A DNA stretch of 64,000 nt. Source: Bifidobacterium thermophilum (GTDB lineage Bacteria; Actinomycetota; Actinomycetes; Actinomycetales; Bifidobacteriaceae). Made by a program: the position numbers and the translations under genes. Shown piece after piece: positions 55,480-64,000 of the stretch. The stretch is from assembly GCA_000741495.1 (NCBI GenBank), contig JGZV01000004.1, positions 248,001 through 312,000 on the forward strand. Reading direction: 5' to 3'. The notes under the pieces are model-generated. The model made no database searches. It had not been told where the DNA came from and saw only the letters and a program-made list of their open reading frames with translations. Each line of letters starts with the position of its first letter. Within the stretch, counting starts at the first letter, position 1.

Positions 55480-57444
55480 GTGAATCAGCGAAGCGATCTT
55501 ATGCTGGCGGCCTTGGCATCAGCCGTCATGCCGGACATTTCCGTGGCGGGCGTACGAGCCAGCGACCAGGGCAATGCCACCGATGAAACCAGAGGTATCG
55601 ACCATGCCGTTGTTCAAGACGCCTCCGGGCGTTTGTACGACGTCCATGCCAGCGACACTGATGCCGGACGCAAGCATCTACGCGGACGCATCAAAGCAGC
55701 GCAAGCGTTGCAGCGGGCGAAGGAGCCTGCCGCCCTGGGCTTCGCCATCGACCAGGTTCTCGCCAGTTCAGCCGGCGACGACCCGCACGGTCCGACCGGA
55801 ACCACCGCGGTCATGATCGCGCCCCACCGCGAAGGCACCGCCCGTCCACTGGATTTGCTGACTTTGGATGATTGCGCGAGCATCGGCACGGCCATCGGGG
55901 CGATTCACCGACTCAACCCGGCGTTCATCCAGCGCGAACACTACCCCGTGTATGCAACCGGACAGATCAGAGCCCAACTGGTCGCCTGGATCAAACGGCT
56001 GCGTCAAGCCGGGCATATCCCACCGGAAATCACATCCAGCTGGACCGCAGTGTTGGATACTGACGGATTATGGTCGTTCTCCACATGCCTGGTCCACGGT
56101 GGTTTCCATGACGGTGACGTCCTGTTCTCCGGTTCAACCATTACCGCAGTCACCAACTGGCAGGACATGCAAATCAATGATCCTGCGCGTGATCTCGCGT
56201 GGATTTTCAGCAAACTCGACGAATCGCATCGCAACGCGGTACTGTCGGCGTACGGGCGCATGCTCGGTTCACGCCTTGACGACCTGATCATGCTGCGCGC
56301 CAACCTGTGGCTGCAAATGGAGCAGGTCGGTGAGTTCATCCAGGCGTTGAGTGACGCAGACAGCCAGAAAATCATCCAGTTCAAAGCCCAGGTCGAGCGT
56401 CTCGCCCACCAGCTGAGCCTTGCCACGGATTCCCGTTCAACCGCGGCGTCCATGCACCGTTCGGGAGCCAAGCCGCCAAGCACCATCACCGTAGGCACGC
56501 TGCTGGATGCCGGTGAGCGGCGCAATGCGCAACGCCGTGAAGAGGAGCGTCGCCAAGCGACTGAACGTCAGGGCAGTGATGACACCAACGCCGGGGCGTC
56601 CGATCAGACCAATGAAACCGATCGCACCGGTTCCGCCAACATCGCGCAGGCTGGTCACCGTGAGGGCGTGGAGGCTGATGATTCAACGGCAAGCCGCCCG
56701 GTGCAAGCCCATGCCGGTGACCATCATGATGAGCCGACAATTGCGATCAAACCGCCAAGTTTCAGCATTCGCGGTATCCATCTGGGTCGTGGTCGCGTCT
56801 CGCAGGATGCTGCGGATGGACGTGACGATACGAAGAGTTCGACGATTGCCGCGGCTTCGGAGCGTTCCGGGCATCCACAAGGGCAGGATGAGCGTCCGAT
56901 TCCACGAACCGCGCAATCGGCGCAATTCCCGGTCCAACAGGTCACCTCTCCCGCACGCGAGGGGGTGCGTCAGACCGATGCCGCATCATCTCAGACGCAT
57001 AGCGCCGCCACCGCGGATACCGCCACGAAGAATGATGCCACGCATGGGCAGGCGTATATCGAAGCGCAAGTCAGAGTAAAAGCCGAAGGTCGTGACGAGG
57101 CGGAAGCGTTCCAGGATAGTGAGGCGGAAACCGTCGCGTTCCGGACGCCGCAGCATACCGACGGTCATGATGATGGAGCCGGCACCGAGCATGCGCCGGA
57201 AACCATTCTGATTCCGCTGCTTGAGCGTGAGGAGCAGGCGATGCGGGATGCGCGCAAGAACTTGGAAGCGTCGAAGCATCAGAGCGAAACGCATGATACG
57301 CGCGATGCGCAAGCCACTGATGCTGCTCACGCGGACGCTGGCGGGACCGGTTCCGTCAGCGACACTGACACCGACGCGAGCGGTGATACGAACGCCACCG
57401 AGCAGCCCGGTGAACAGCCTGATGACACCACGCCGAAAGCGTAA
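55480..57444 (+). CDS. Phosphotransferase-like protein, probable pseudokinase with long disordered tail
   Basis: Residues about 1-310 have the APH/choline-kinase layout. However, the catalytic loop HGDxxxxN reads HGGFHDGDVLFSG, so the catalytic Asp is Gly, and the metal-binding Asp of the following DW motif is Asn (VTNWQDMQINDPARDLAW). This suggests loss of phosphotransfer. The remaining about 340 residues are low-complexity (Asp, Thr, Ala, Gln, Glu) and probably disordered. 654 residues, GTG start, no clear ribosome site. It precedes DUF3107 by about 110 bp; an APH-like gene next to UvrD2-like helicase and DUF3107 is a known actinobacterial arrangement (recalled). Confidence 0.7.
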   Translation: MNQRSDLMLAALASAVMPDISVAGVRASDQGNATDETRGIDHAVVQDASGRLYDVHASDTDAGRKHLRGRIKAAQALQRAKEPAALGFAIDQVLASSAGDDPHGPTGTTAVMIAPHREGTARPLDLLTLDDCASIGTAIGAIHRLNPAFIQREHYPVYATGQIRAQLVAWIKRLRQAGHIPPEITSSWTAVLDTDGLWSFSTCLVHGGFHDGDVLFSGSTITAVTNWQDMQINDPARDLAWIFSKLDESHRNAVLSAYGRMLGSRLDDLIMLRANLWLQMEQVGEFIQALSDADSQKIIQFKAQVERLAHQLSLATDSRSTAASMHRSGAKPPSTITVGTLLDAGERRNAQRREEERRQATERQGSDDTNAGASDQTNETDRTGSANIAQAGHREGVEADDSTASRPVQAHAGDHHDEPTIAIKPPSFSIRGIHLGRGRVSQDAADGRDDTKSSTIAAASERSGHPQGQDERPIPRTAQSAQFPVQQVTSPAREGVRQTDAASSQTHSAATADTATKNDATHGQAYIEAQVRVKAEGRDEAEAFQDSEAETVAFRTPQHTDGHDDGAGTEHAPETILIPLLEREEQAMRDARKNLEASKHQSETHDTRDAQATDAAHADAGGTGSVSDTDTDASGDTNATEQPGEQPDDTTPKA

Positions 57445-57552
57445 CACGCATCCGGTGGGCACAATAGAAACATCGATTCAGCAGACACACGCCGTGCATA
57501 CGATTGCACACGCATCGCCCGCACGGCACAGCCTCTAACGACAGGAGCAACA

Positions 57553-57777
57553 ATGGATATCGAGCTGGGAATCCAGAACGTGGCGCGTCCGGTGAGCTTC
57601 ACCTCCGACGACACCGCCGAACATATCAGCGCCATCATCGATGACGCGGTGGCGAATGGCAAAATCATCGACCTGGTGGATACCAAGGGACGGCATATCG
57701 TCGTCCCCGGTGCAGCACTCGGCTACGCGCTGATCGGTTCGGAAACCAAGCATGCGGTCGGATTCGGCGCGCTGTGA
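57553..57777 (+). CDS. DUF3107 family protein
   Basis: A 74-residue cytoplasmic protein with the family pattern MDIELGIQNVARPVSFTSDD, then VDTKGRHIVVPGAALGYALIG. It has a good ribosome site (AGGAG). The function is unknown; the family is a small conserved actinobacterial protein near UvrD2-like helicase genes. It is followed by a bidirectional terminator. Confidence 0.88.
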   Translation: MDIELGIQNVARPVSFTSDDTAEHISAIIDDAVANGKIIDLVDTKGRHIVVPGAALGYALIGSETKHAVGFGAL

Positions 57778-57816
57778 GCCACTAACCGCGTGAATCCGCG
57801 ACGGTAATACATACAG

Positions 57817-57851
57817 AACGCCCGGCTACTGGTGATGCCAGACCGGGCGTT
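57817..57851. terminator. Bidirectional terminator, DUF3107 / PHP
   Basis: The arms at 57817-57825 and 57843-57851 form a perfect 9-bp GC-rich stem with inner CTGG/CCAG pairing, between convergent genes. Confidence 0.65.
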
Positions 57852-57944
57852 ACCGTATCTGCCAGCATGCCGCCGGGCGCGTCCCATCCGCGTCGCATCG
57901 TATGTACCGACGCACGACGCGACGCGATCGCCGGCATGGCGGTG

Positions 57945-58838
57945 TCAGCGTGGCAGAATCGGCGGGATGGCGCCCCGTTCGATAATGCATGCGACGGTGT
58001 CATCATCAGTCAGATTCTCACCCAACTTGTTCGGTTTGCCTCCCTTGCCATGCCAGTCAGACCCGCCGGTGACCAGCAGGTTATGGCGGCGGGCGAGCGC
58101 GAGCAAACGTTCACGCTGCTGCGGCGGATTGCCGCGATGCCACACTTCCAAACCGTCAAGCCCAGCATCAATCAACGTTTCGATGTCCGCGTCAGACAGC
58201 AGCCTGCGATTGCGGCTCGGATCACCGGCATGGGCGATAACGCTCACTCCCCCGGCCTGACGAACCGCACGCACCACATCAGCGGCATCCGGCGACGGGG
58301 TCGGAATGTAATACGGGCTACGAGAGCCGACTGCCCCGGCAAACGCGGCGGAACGATCCGGGTAGGCGCCGGCGGCGACCAGTGCATCAGCGATATGCGG
58401 ACGACCGACCGTCGTCTCATCGCCTTCGCGAATCTGCGCGAGCACATCATCCCACGTAATCGGATAATCCTTCGAAATCAGTTCGACCATGCGTTTGGTG
58501 CGTGCGAGACGGGCAGCACGCAGCGAAGCGAACAAGTCGACGATACGCGCATCGCACGGATCATACTGGTAGGCAAGCATGTGCACGGATATGCCGGAAG
58601 CGTCCGCGGTCACTTCAGTGCCGCGAATCAACGGCAACCGATATCGTTCGGCCGCCTTCACGGCATCGGCCCATCCTGCGGTCGTGTCATGGTCAGCGAT
58701 GGCCACTCCGTGCAGGCCGCACTCGTAGGCTTCACGAACCATATCATCAGGCGTCTGGCGGCCATCGGAGAACACCGTGTGACAGTGCAAATCCCATCCG
58801 GCGGACGGCGGAGCATCGGGAATACGCGCAAGAGTCAT
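57945..58838 (-). CDS. PHP-domain phosphoesterase
   Basis: A stand-alone PHP protein of about 297 residues, related to YciV/TrpH-type enzymes that act on 3',5'-bisphosphonucleotides or RNA 5' ends. Metal ligands are visible in DLHCHTVFSDGRQTP, AIADHDTTAGW, GTEVTAD, VIAHAGDPSR and GGSDWHGKG. The start MTLARIPDAPPS at 58838 lies about six bases after TACGAT, with no ribosome site, so it may be leaderless. The long upstream frame is antisense to VKOR and not protein-like. Confidence 0.9.
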   Translation of the reverse strand: MTLARIPDAPPSAGWDLHCHTVFSDGRQTPDDMVREAYECGLHGVAIADHDTTAGWADAVKAAERYRLPLIRGTEVTADASGISVHMLAYQYDPCDARIVDLFASLRAARLARTKRMVELISKDYPITWDDVLAQIREGDETTVGRPHIADALVAAGAYPDRSAAFAGAVGSRSPYYIPTPSPDAADVVRAVRQAGGVSVIAHAGDPSRNRRLLSDADIETLIDAGLDGLEVWHRGNPPQQRERLLALARRHNLLVTGGSDWHGKGGKPNKLGENLTDDDTVACIIERGAIPPILPR

Positions 58839-58966
58839 ACGACCATCGTAAGCTGATTCAAGAACACCGGTCAACGACACGCGCAGAGGCGTGGCACGAG
58901 GCGGCGGAAATACACCGCCCGGCTCGGACACCGGCGTCGGCATGATTTGGCGAGAAAGGCAACATC

Positions 58967-59647
58967 GTGAGCGAACGTACACCAGCAGACACCACACCAC
59001 CGCAGACAAGCCAGCAGCGACAAAACGCCTCAGACCCGGCGCTTTCCGGCTGGCGACACGGCAGCACATGGACCTACCTGATTATGCTGCTCGCCTCTGC
59101 GGCGGCTCTGTTTGTCTCATTCATGCTGTCTGCGGAAACGCTTCGCTTGGCACGCAAACCGAACCAGCTGCTCGCCTGCGATATCAACAGTGTGCTCTCC
59201 TGCTCCGATGTCGCCAAATCCTGGCAGGCGGAACTCGTGAAACTCGGCGATTTGAGTTTCCCGAACGCGTTCTTCGGTATTGCGGCGGAAAGCGTGTTCG
59301 TCACCATCGCGGTGATCGGTCTCGCACGAGTGCGCGTACCCCGGTGGTTCGCCACCTGCACGTGGCTTGGTGGGTTTGCCGCGCTGCTGTTCTCCTATTG
59401 GCTGACCGTGCAATCCCTGTTCGTTATCAGGGCGTTGTGCCCGTGGTGCTTGGGACTGATGTTCTCGACCACCATCCAGTTCATGGCGTTGAGCCACGCG
59501 ACCGTCACCGTGCAGGATATTGCGCATGACCGCCGCGGCCTGCGCACGTATTACCGGTTGAATTACGATCTGATGGTCGATGTCGTGTGGCTGCTCGCCA
59601 TTATCGCCGTGATCCTGGTGAAGGACGGCAGCGCGATCTTCCGGTAA
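58967..59647 (+). CDS. VKOR family disulfide-generating membrane protein
   Basis: A bacterial vitamin K epoxide reductase homologue, which reoxidises DsbA-like thioredoxin proteins using quinone. About five membrane helices. The paired cysteines lie in ACDINSVLSCSDV (loop after helix 1) and the redox site is CPWC (about residue 150). GTG start at 58967 with AAAGG upstream, 226 residues; a polar 30-residue N-terminus precedes the first helix. Divergent from the PHP gene, convergent with dapF. Confidence 0.92.
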   Translation: MSERTPADTTPPQTSQQRQNASDPALSGWRHGSTWTYLIMLLASAAALFVSFMLSAETLRLARKPNQLLACDINSVLSCSDVAKSWQAELVKLGDLSFPNAFFGIAAESVFVTIAVIGLARVRVPRWFATCTWLGGFAALLFSYWLTVQSLFVIRALCPWCLGLMFSTTIQFMALSHATVTVQDIAHDRRGLRTYYRLNYDLMVDVVWLLAIIAVILVKDGSAIFR

Positions 59648-59692
59648 TCGTCCAAGTCCCGTCGCCGTGTCTACACGCCGTCCGTTTTCCCG

Positions 59693-59745
59693 CCGCCTGT
59701 CCACGCTCAGCAGATGCTCAGCAAATGCTCAGCGTAGACAGGCGG
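59693..59745. terminator. Bidirectional terminator, VKOR / dapF
   Basis: The arms at 59693-59707 and 59731-59745 pair over 15 positions with one G-U. The loop holds three direct copies of GCTCAGC, and a further copy of CGTAGACAGGCG follows. Confidence 0.65.
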
Positions 59746-59816
59746 TCAACGTAGACAGGCGATGTGCGAGAGACAACCGCGAGAATCATGGAACCACCAG
59801 GCGGTGTGGCGGCGAA

Positions 59817-60716
59817 TCAGAGCAATTCGACGCGGCCGACAAGGGTCGCCGAACCGGTGAGGAACACGCGGTCGTCGCTGACATCCACCAACAGCGTGCC
59901 GCCGCGCACCGTAATCGTCCAATGATGGATACCGGTTTTGGCCAGCAGCGTGACGCCCGTAGCGCACAAGCCGGTACCGCATGACAGGGTTTCCCCGACG
60001 CCACGCTCATTGACCCGCATGGTGGCGCTGCCATGGTCGGACGCCTCATCGGTCGCATCGATACGGACGAATTCGGCGTTCTGGTCGGACTCCAACACCG
60101 GGTTGACCACCGGTTTGACCACAAGATTCAGCTCGTCGACCGCAGGCAAGGATGAGACGCCGTCGCCGATGACACTGACCACGTGCGGGTTTCCCATATC
60201 AACGAACGTGCCGCGCGCCGAACCGTCAGTACCCGGAATCGTCACAGTGAACGCGTCCGTCTCGCCACGCTTCCACTCCCCCATATCAACGCGGAACACG
60301 TCATGGCCGCAAGGAGTGACATCACCAAGCGATACCAGCGTTTTCACGCCGGCACGCGTACCTAGCCGCAATGGCTCGCCACCAACGCCGTCGGCATATC
60401 CGAGCCGCTGGGCGAACAATGCGGTGGCACGCGTACCATTGCCGCACATTTCCGCCAAAGAACCGTCAGCGTTACGATAATCCATGAACCATTCGGCACC
60501 GTCCGACTCCAGTCGTGCGACCGTATCGGCATCAAGATCGCTGACGAAACGCGGGTGGGTCAAACGCAACAGCCCATCGCCGCCAATACCGAAATGCCGG
60601 TCGCACAGGAACCGCACCTCATCCGGCGTCGGTTCGAACGTGCCGTCCGGATCCGCGTAGATAACAAAATCGTTGCCGGTGGCGTGCGCCTTGACAACCG
60701 TCTGTGGAATGCTCAT
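59817..60716 (-). CDS. dapF: Diaminopimelate epimerase DapF
   Basis: Interconverts LL- and meso-diaminopimelate for lysine and cell-wall precursors. The two catalytic cysteines lie in EMCGNGTRA and TLSCGTGLCATG. The N-terminal VVKAHATGNDFVIYAD and the middle GTFVDMGNPHVV are family hallmarks. 299 residues is slightly above the usual 275. Interestingly, many bifidobacteria have lysine or ornithine in the peptide stem and would need DapF mainly for lysine (inference). Confidence 0.96.
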   Translation of the reverse strand: MSIPQTVVKAHATGNDFVIYADPDGTFEPTPDEVRFLCDRHFGIGGDGLLRLTHPRFVSDLDADTVARLESDGAEWFMDYRNADGSLAEMCGNGTRATALFAQRLGYADGVGGEPLRLGTRAGVKTLVSLGDVTPCGHDVFRVDMGEWKRGETDAFTVTIPGTDGSARGTFVDMGNPHVVSVIGDGVSSLPAVDELNLVVKPVVNPVLESDQNAEFVRIDATDEASDHGSATMRVNERGVGETLSCGTGLCATGVTLLAKTGIHHWTITVRGGTLLVDVSDDRVFLTGSATLVGRVELL

Positions 60717-60896
60717 GCCCCGAGTCTACCCATGCGCGGGGAGGAATCGCCGAGCGCGAACCGGATAGCGGGACAGCGGGTACGACGCCGATACAATCAG
60801 CGCAATCCCCAAACATGCGACTATCCCCGCACCGACGACGCTGACGAACTGTCAGGCGTCACCGAAGCGGGGATAGCGATTGGCCGAAGCGTGAAG

Positions 60897-62012
60897 TCAC
60901 TCAGCGTCGGCTGCAGCCCCGGAAGCCTTGCTGGCGGAATACATCGACCAGATGCGACGCGCATACAGGACAGCGGGAACCGCCGCAACCAGCGCACATG
61001 CCGCGGCAATCAGCACGGTCGGACTGATACCGGTTTTGGCGAGCGCCCCGGCGATACCGCCCTGCTGGGGCGTAGCGTGGGACGCGGAAGCGTCGGATTG
61101 TGCCGTTGTGGATGCAGGGGCTGCGCTGTTCTTCTGGCTTGCGGCGTTCTTCGCGGTTGCGGCGGCGGTCGACGCCTGCTTGCCGTCAGTCGAAGTGGCG
61201 GCAGTCTTGCCGGTGGAATGTTCGGCCGTGTTCGACTGATGGTCAGCGTCGGTATTGCTTGCGTTGTTCACTGTGTCGTCAGCCACCTTGTTGCCGACCG
61301 CTTCAGCCAAATCAAGCTTCGCTTTGGTGAACGCGGCTTTGGCGGTGGCCACGTCCGCGGCGGACTGGACGAGCGTTGCATCCGCTTGGACTTTCGCCTG
61401 CGTGGCGGCAGCGAACTCCTCACCCGCTTTCACACGCGCCGGGGCATCCGCGTCAGCCTGCTCATCGGCGTGACGTTTGGCTTCAAGCGCCGCGACATTG
61501 GCTTGGCGTGCGGCATCCCGCGCCTGCTTGGCCTGATTGAGCCGGGCATCCGCCTGTTTGACGGCATCACTATCAGCAGGATTGTGCAGTCTTGCGGATA
61601 CATCATTCGCATACGCGTCCGCAACGACGTTCTCCGCGCTTTTGAGCGCTTTAGCGGCAGCGATGGCTTCAGCTCCGGCAGCGACCGCTTGCCGTTTGCT
61701 TGCTTTGGCCGTATTGAGCGCCGATGTGGCGGCGACAAGCCGTTGCGTGGCCGACCGGCTGGCGTTCTGGGCGTTCTTGTGATTCGCAACGGCTTGACGG
61801 TACGCGTTCTGCGCCGCCGTGTAATCAGCTTTCGCGCTCTGATACATGTCATCAGCCGACGTTTTGGTGCTGCTGGAATCGGTGTTGCTGGAAGACGCGG
61901 CGACAGTGGACGGGCTGGCGGCAGGTTGCGCCGCGTTCGCCACGATTGCCGAGCCGGGTGCAAGCAGCATCGCCGCGGCAATCAAGATACCGACATACTT
62001 CGGATTGCTCAT
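60897..62012 (-). CDS. Sortase-anchored Ala-rich coiled-coil surface protein (LAKTG)
   Basis: The signal peptide (about residues 1-28) ends near SAIVANAAQ. A charged Ala/Lys/Gln coiled-coil rod (about 55-245) follows, then a Ser/Thr/Ala linker and the sorting signal GALAKTG, a hydrophobic helix and the basic end YARRIW. LAxTG is the motif of class E sortases, common in high-GC Gram-positives. Ribosome site AAGGGGA. 371 residues with an extra acidic tail after the RR. Probable wall-linked rod or spacer; binding partner unknown. Confidence 0.85.
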   Translation of the reverse strand: MSNPKYVGILIAAAMLLAPGSAIVANAAQPAASPSTVAASSSNTDSSSTKTSADDMYQSAKADYTAAQNAYRQAVANHKNAQNASRSATQRLVAATSALNTAKASKRQAVAAGAEAIAAAKALKSAENVVADAYANDVSARLHNPADSDAVKQADARLNQAKQARDAARQANVAALEAKRHADEQADADAPARVKAGEEFAAATQAKVQADATLVQSAADVATAKAAFTKAKLDLAEAVGNKVADDTVNNASNTDADHQSNTAEHSTGKTAATSTDGKQASTAAATAKNAASQKNSAAPASTTAQSDASASHATPQQGGIAGALAKTGISPTVLIAAACALVAAVPAVLYARRIWSMYSASKASGAAADAE

Positions 62013-62348
62013 ATCGTCCCCTTAACTCCACAGCGTATCGTCCGTGACAGTCCGGTACGCCACCCGTGGTGCGGCACGCTCACGCCACCGCATCCACGGT
62101 GATGGTCAGTTCTATCTGTATTATCGGTCACAACTTACGACATCGACTACCGGTTATTCGACACATGCCCACGACACGCCCAACACGCCAACGGGATTTC
62201 ACCATACACGGAGCGCGTATGCGGCATTTCACGCCGGTACGCCGATGGGCGGATGGCAAGACGCGGATGGTGTTACTATCACGGTAGCCAATCAATACAG
62301 GCTCGTACTATGAGGCCCGCAATCGCGACAGCCTGACAAGGAGGATCA
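62013..62348. other. Intergenic region between surface-protein gene and murI
   Basis: A 336-bp divergent gap. No repeat family copies or RNA genes were recognised. It must hold promoters for both genes; a TACTAT box near 62307 is a possible -10 for murI but lacks a -35. AAGGAGG lies just before the murI ATG. Confidence 0.4.
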
Positions 62349-63125
62349 ATGACTTCCACTGCACCAATCGGCGTGTTTGATTCCGGCTTGGGCGGTATCT
62401 CAGTGGTACGCGAACTGGTGAAGGATCTGCCGGACGAGCAGGTCCTGTACTTCGGAGATTCCGCGAATGCGCCCTACGGTACGAAAACCCCGGAGGAGGT
62501 GCGTCGTCTCGCGTTCGCAATCGTCAACGATTTCGTGCGCGAAGGCGTCAAAGCCGTGGTCATCGCCTGCAATACGGCGACCTCGGCGGCGGTGGACGCA
62601 CTGCGTGAACAGTTCAGCATCCCGATCATCGGTATGGAACCGGCGTTGAAAGTCGCGTGCGACCGTGGGCATGGCGTTCCCCAGCATGTCATCGTCGCTG
62701 CGACCCCATTGACCTTACGTGAGCGGAAATTCGCCAAGCTCATGGCCAGGTTCAACGCGGATAACGTGATTTACAAGCAGCCTTGCCCGGCGCTGGTGGA
62801 AATCGTGGAACACGGGCAGCTTGACGACCACGAACTGGTTGAACGCACCCTGCACGGGTATTTCGACCAGTATGATCTCGAAACCATTGATTCCGTAGTA
62901 CTCGGTTGCACGCATTTCCCGTTCTTCCGCGAGTATTTCCGCCGTCTCATGCCCAGCAGCACCGCCATCATTGACGGTAATGAAGGAACCGTACGCCACT
63001 TACGCGTGGTGTTGGAAGCACTGGGCAAACTCGCACCGGAAGGAGCTGCAGGCGGCGTTTCGCTGTCCAATTCCGACACCAGCGAACGCATGGCCACGCT
63101 GATGGAGCAGTTGCTGACACGGTGA
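62349..63125 (+). CDS. murI: Glutamate racemase MurI
   Basis: Makes D-glutamate for peptidoglycan. The catalytic cysteines lie in [11 protein letters not shown] and [11 protein letters not shown]. The N-terminal [16 protein letters not shown] and [13 protein letters not shown] are hallmarks. 258 residues. Very good ribosome site (AAGGAGG). No partner gene is coupled; a family A array follows. Confidence 0.96.
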   Translation: MTSTAPIGVFDSGLGGISVVRELVKDLPDEQVLYFGDSANAPYGTKTPEEVRRLAFAIVNDFVREGVKAVVIACNTATSAAVDALREQFSIPIIGMEPALKVACDRGHGVPQHVIVAATPLTLRERKFAKLMARFNADNVIYKQPCPALVEIVEHGQLDDHELVERTLHGYFDQYDLETIDSVVLGCTHFPFFREYFRRLMPSSTAIIDGNEGTVRHLRVVLEALGKLAPEGAAGGVSLSNSDTSERMATLMEQLLTR

Positions 63126-63210
63126 GCGGCTGGCGGCCGGGGGGGTGACGGCCAGCGGGGTGACGGCAGGCGACGGCAGGTGACGGGGATCTGCCTGCCA
63201 AGTACGCGAG

Positions 63211-63474
63211 GTATCGGCTTGTCGTGTGACCGGACCGTCGCACCACAGACGGATAGCAACGGAACCCGCATGACACCAGCGACCCATCTGCCCGCCATGT
63301 GACCGGACCATCGCACAGCGGGCAGATAGCGGCGACGGTTGACGATTCCGCAGACGTATCTGCCCGCCATGCAACCAGACCGTCGCACCACAGACGGATA
63401 GCTCCAGGAATCAGCTGTTCCGGCCTGGTATCGACCTACTGTGTAACGATTCGGGTACACTGAGGGCGGATAGC
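63211..63474. repeat. Family A palindrome array, 4 copies, period 71-74 bp
   Basis: Copies at 63211-63257, 63285-63330, 63356-63402 and a degenerate one at 63428-63474, spaced 74, 71 and 72 bp. The asymmetric core appears as TGTGACCGGACCGTCGCAC, the reverse of the orientation at 3.8 and 39.4 kb. Outer arms read GTATCTGCC...GGCAGATAGC. The 475-bp gap murI to patatin gene otherwise shows GC-rich tandem-like sequence at 63126-63190 and a probable promoter area. Confidence 0.8.
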
Positions 63475-63600
63475 GGCGAGCATTGTTCGACATCCGAATA
63501 TCATCTGTCTGATTTTTGCGCGGTTGTCCACGTGTGGCCCGTAAGCTCGCCGTAAGTGCGCATCGGCACACTACGGATGCGCTCACGTGAGGGAGACAAC

Positions 63601-64000
63601 ATGGCACGAACAGCATTGATCGATGTCGGCGGCGGCTACCGGGCGATTTTCGGAGCCGGAGTCATGGACAGGCTCATGGAAATGCACATCGACTTCGACC
63701 ACTGCTACGGCGTCTCCGCAGGAAGCGCCAACATGGTCGGCTATATCGCCCATCAACCCTACCGCAGCCACAAGTTCTACACCGAATACGCCAACCGCAA
63801 GGAATACGCAAGCGTCCAGAACTTCAGAAAACACCATAACTTCGTCGGGCTCGACTATGTCTACAGCACACTGTCGAACCATGACGGCGAATACCCGGTC
63901 GATTTCGACGCGTTCGAAGCGAACCCGACCGGATTCACCGTCGTCGCTTGCAATGCCGAAACCGGGCAACCCAAATACTTCGACAAGTCGGACGTCCACT
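63601..64000 (+). CDS. Patatin-like phospholipase (partial, runs off window)
   Basis: The open frame starts at 63601 with AGGGAG upstream and continues to the window end (133 residues visible). ALIDVGGGYRAIFGAGVMD carries the Gly-rich oxyanion loop, and YGVSAGSANMVGYIAHQP holds the GxSxG nucleophile of bacterial patatin/RssA-like lipases. The catalytic Asp (DGG/DGA) lies beyond the window. Substrate unknown; such proteins hydrolyse phospholipids or acyl esters at the membrane. Confidence 0.85.
   Translation, partial: MARTALIDVGGGYRAIFGAGVMDRLMEMHIDFDHCYGVSAGSANMVGYIAHQPYRSHKFYTEYANRKEYASVQNFRKHHNFVGLDYVYSTLSNHDGEYPVDFDAFEANPTGFTVVACNAETGQPKYFDKSDVH

Overview
The window is high-GC DNA from an actinobacterium, most probably a Bifidobacterium. 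The grounds are the housekeeping order hisB-hisC-hisD / dnaE / rluD / lspA / divIVA / yggT / sepF / ftsZ / dus / glyS, a TPP-riboswitch thiM with a fused thiE-thiD, an LAxTG-type sorting signal, and the actinobacterial set DUF3052 / YlbL protease / DUF2342 zincin / UvrD-like helicase / phosphotransferase-like protein / DUF3107. The genus is inferred from gene content and order; the species is not resolved.

Layout. 1-16.4 kb is a housekeeping block, all on the minus strand: histidine synthesis, the replicative polymerase, rRNA pseudouridylation, lipoprotein signal peptidase, and the division and polar-growth genes divIVA, yggT, sepF and ftsZ, then a tRNA-dihydrouridine synthase and glycyl-tRNA synthetase. 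16.8-32.0 kb is a complete monoderm type IV pilus locus. The minus strand reads pilin pilA2, minor pilins pilV and pilW, pilin pilA1, platform pilC, a very large PilX-like minor pilin, prepilin peptidase pilD, then pilM, pilN and pilO. The plus strand reads pilB and a long-tailed pilT, diverging from the pilA2 promoter region. 32.2-35.4 kb holds a GT-C-like membrane glycosyltransferase and an acyltransferase-3 protein that may decorate the surface or the pilus. 35.9-39.4 kb is the thiamine cluster. 39.7-48.7 kb holds a solitary LacI regulator, uppS, recO, a membrane-anchored alpha/beta hydrolase, ispG, dxr and a DivIVA-repeat protein. 48.9 kb is tRNA-Val(UAC). 49.6-57.8 kb is the YlbL/DUF2342/helicase/DUF3107 block. 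57.9-64 kb holds a PHP phosphoesterase, VKOR, dapF, a sortase-anchored coiled-coil protein, murI and the start of a patatin-like protein.

How the genes work together. PilB and PilT would power extension and retraction through PilC and the PilM-N-O alignment complex. PilD would process PilA1, PilA2, PilV, PilW and the PilX-like tip candidate. No secretin or PilP is present, as expected with a single membrane. IspG and Dxr (MEP pathway) feed UppS (undecaprenyl diphosphate), DapF and MurI supply cell-wall precursors, and FtsZ/SepF/DivIVA place division and growth.

The most unusual non-coding content is a set of extragenic palindrome arrays. Three intergenic loci (3.8, 39.4 and 63.2 kb) carry 3, 3 and 4 copies of a 46-48 bp imperfect palindrome repeated every 71-74 bp. 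Two more loci (16.5 and 55.2 kb) carry a related palindrome with the same period. A 250-bp element built of GGGAG...CTCCC palindromes occurs twice in inverted orientation around 49-55 kb, with a diverged relative at 10.8 kb. Four genes (ftsZ, ispG, the DivIVA-repeat gene, ylbL) each show a one-base frame break in a G/C homopolymer, which suggests assembly errors more than biology.
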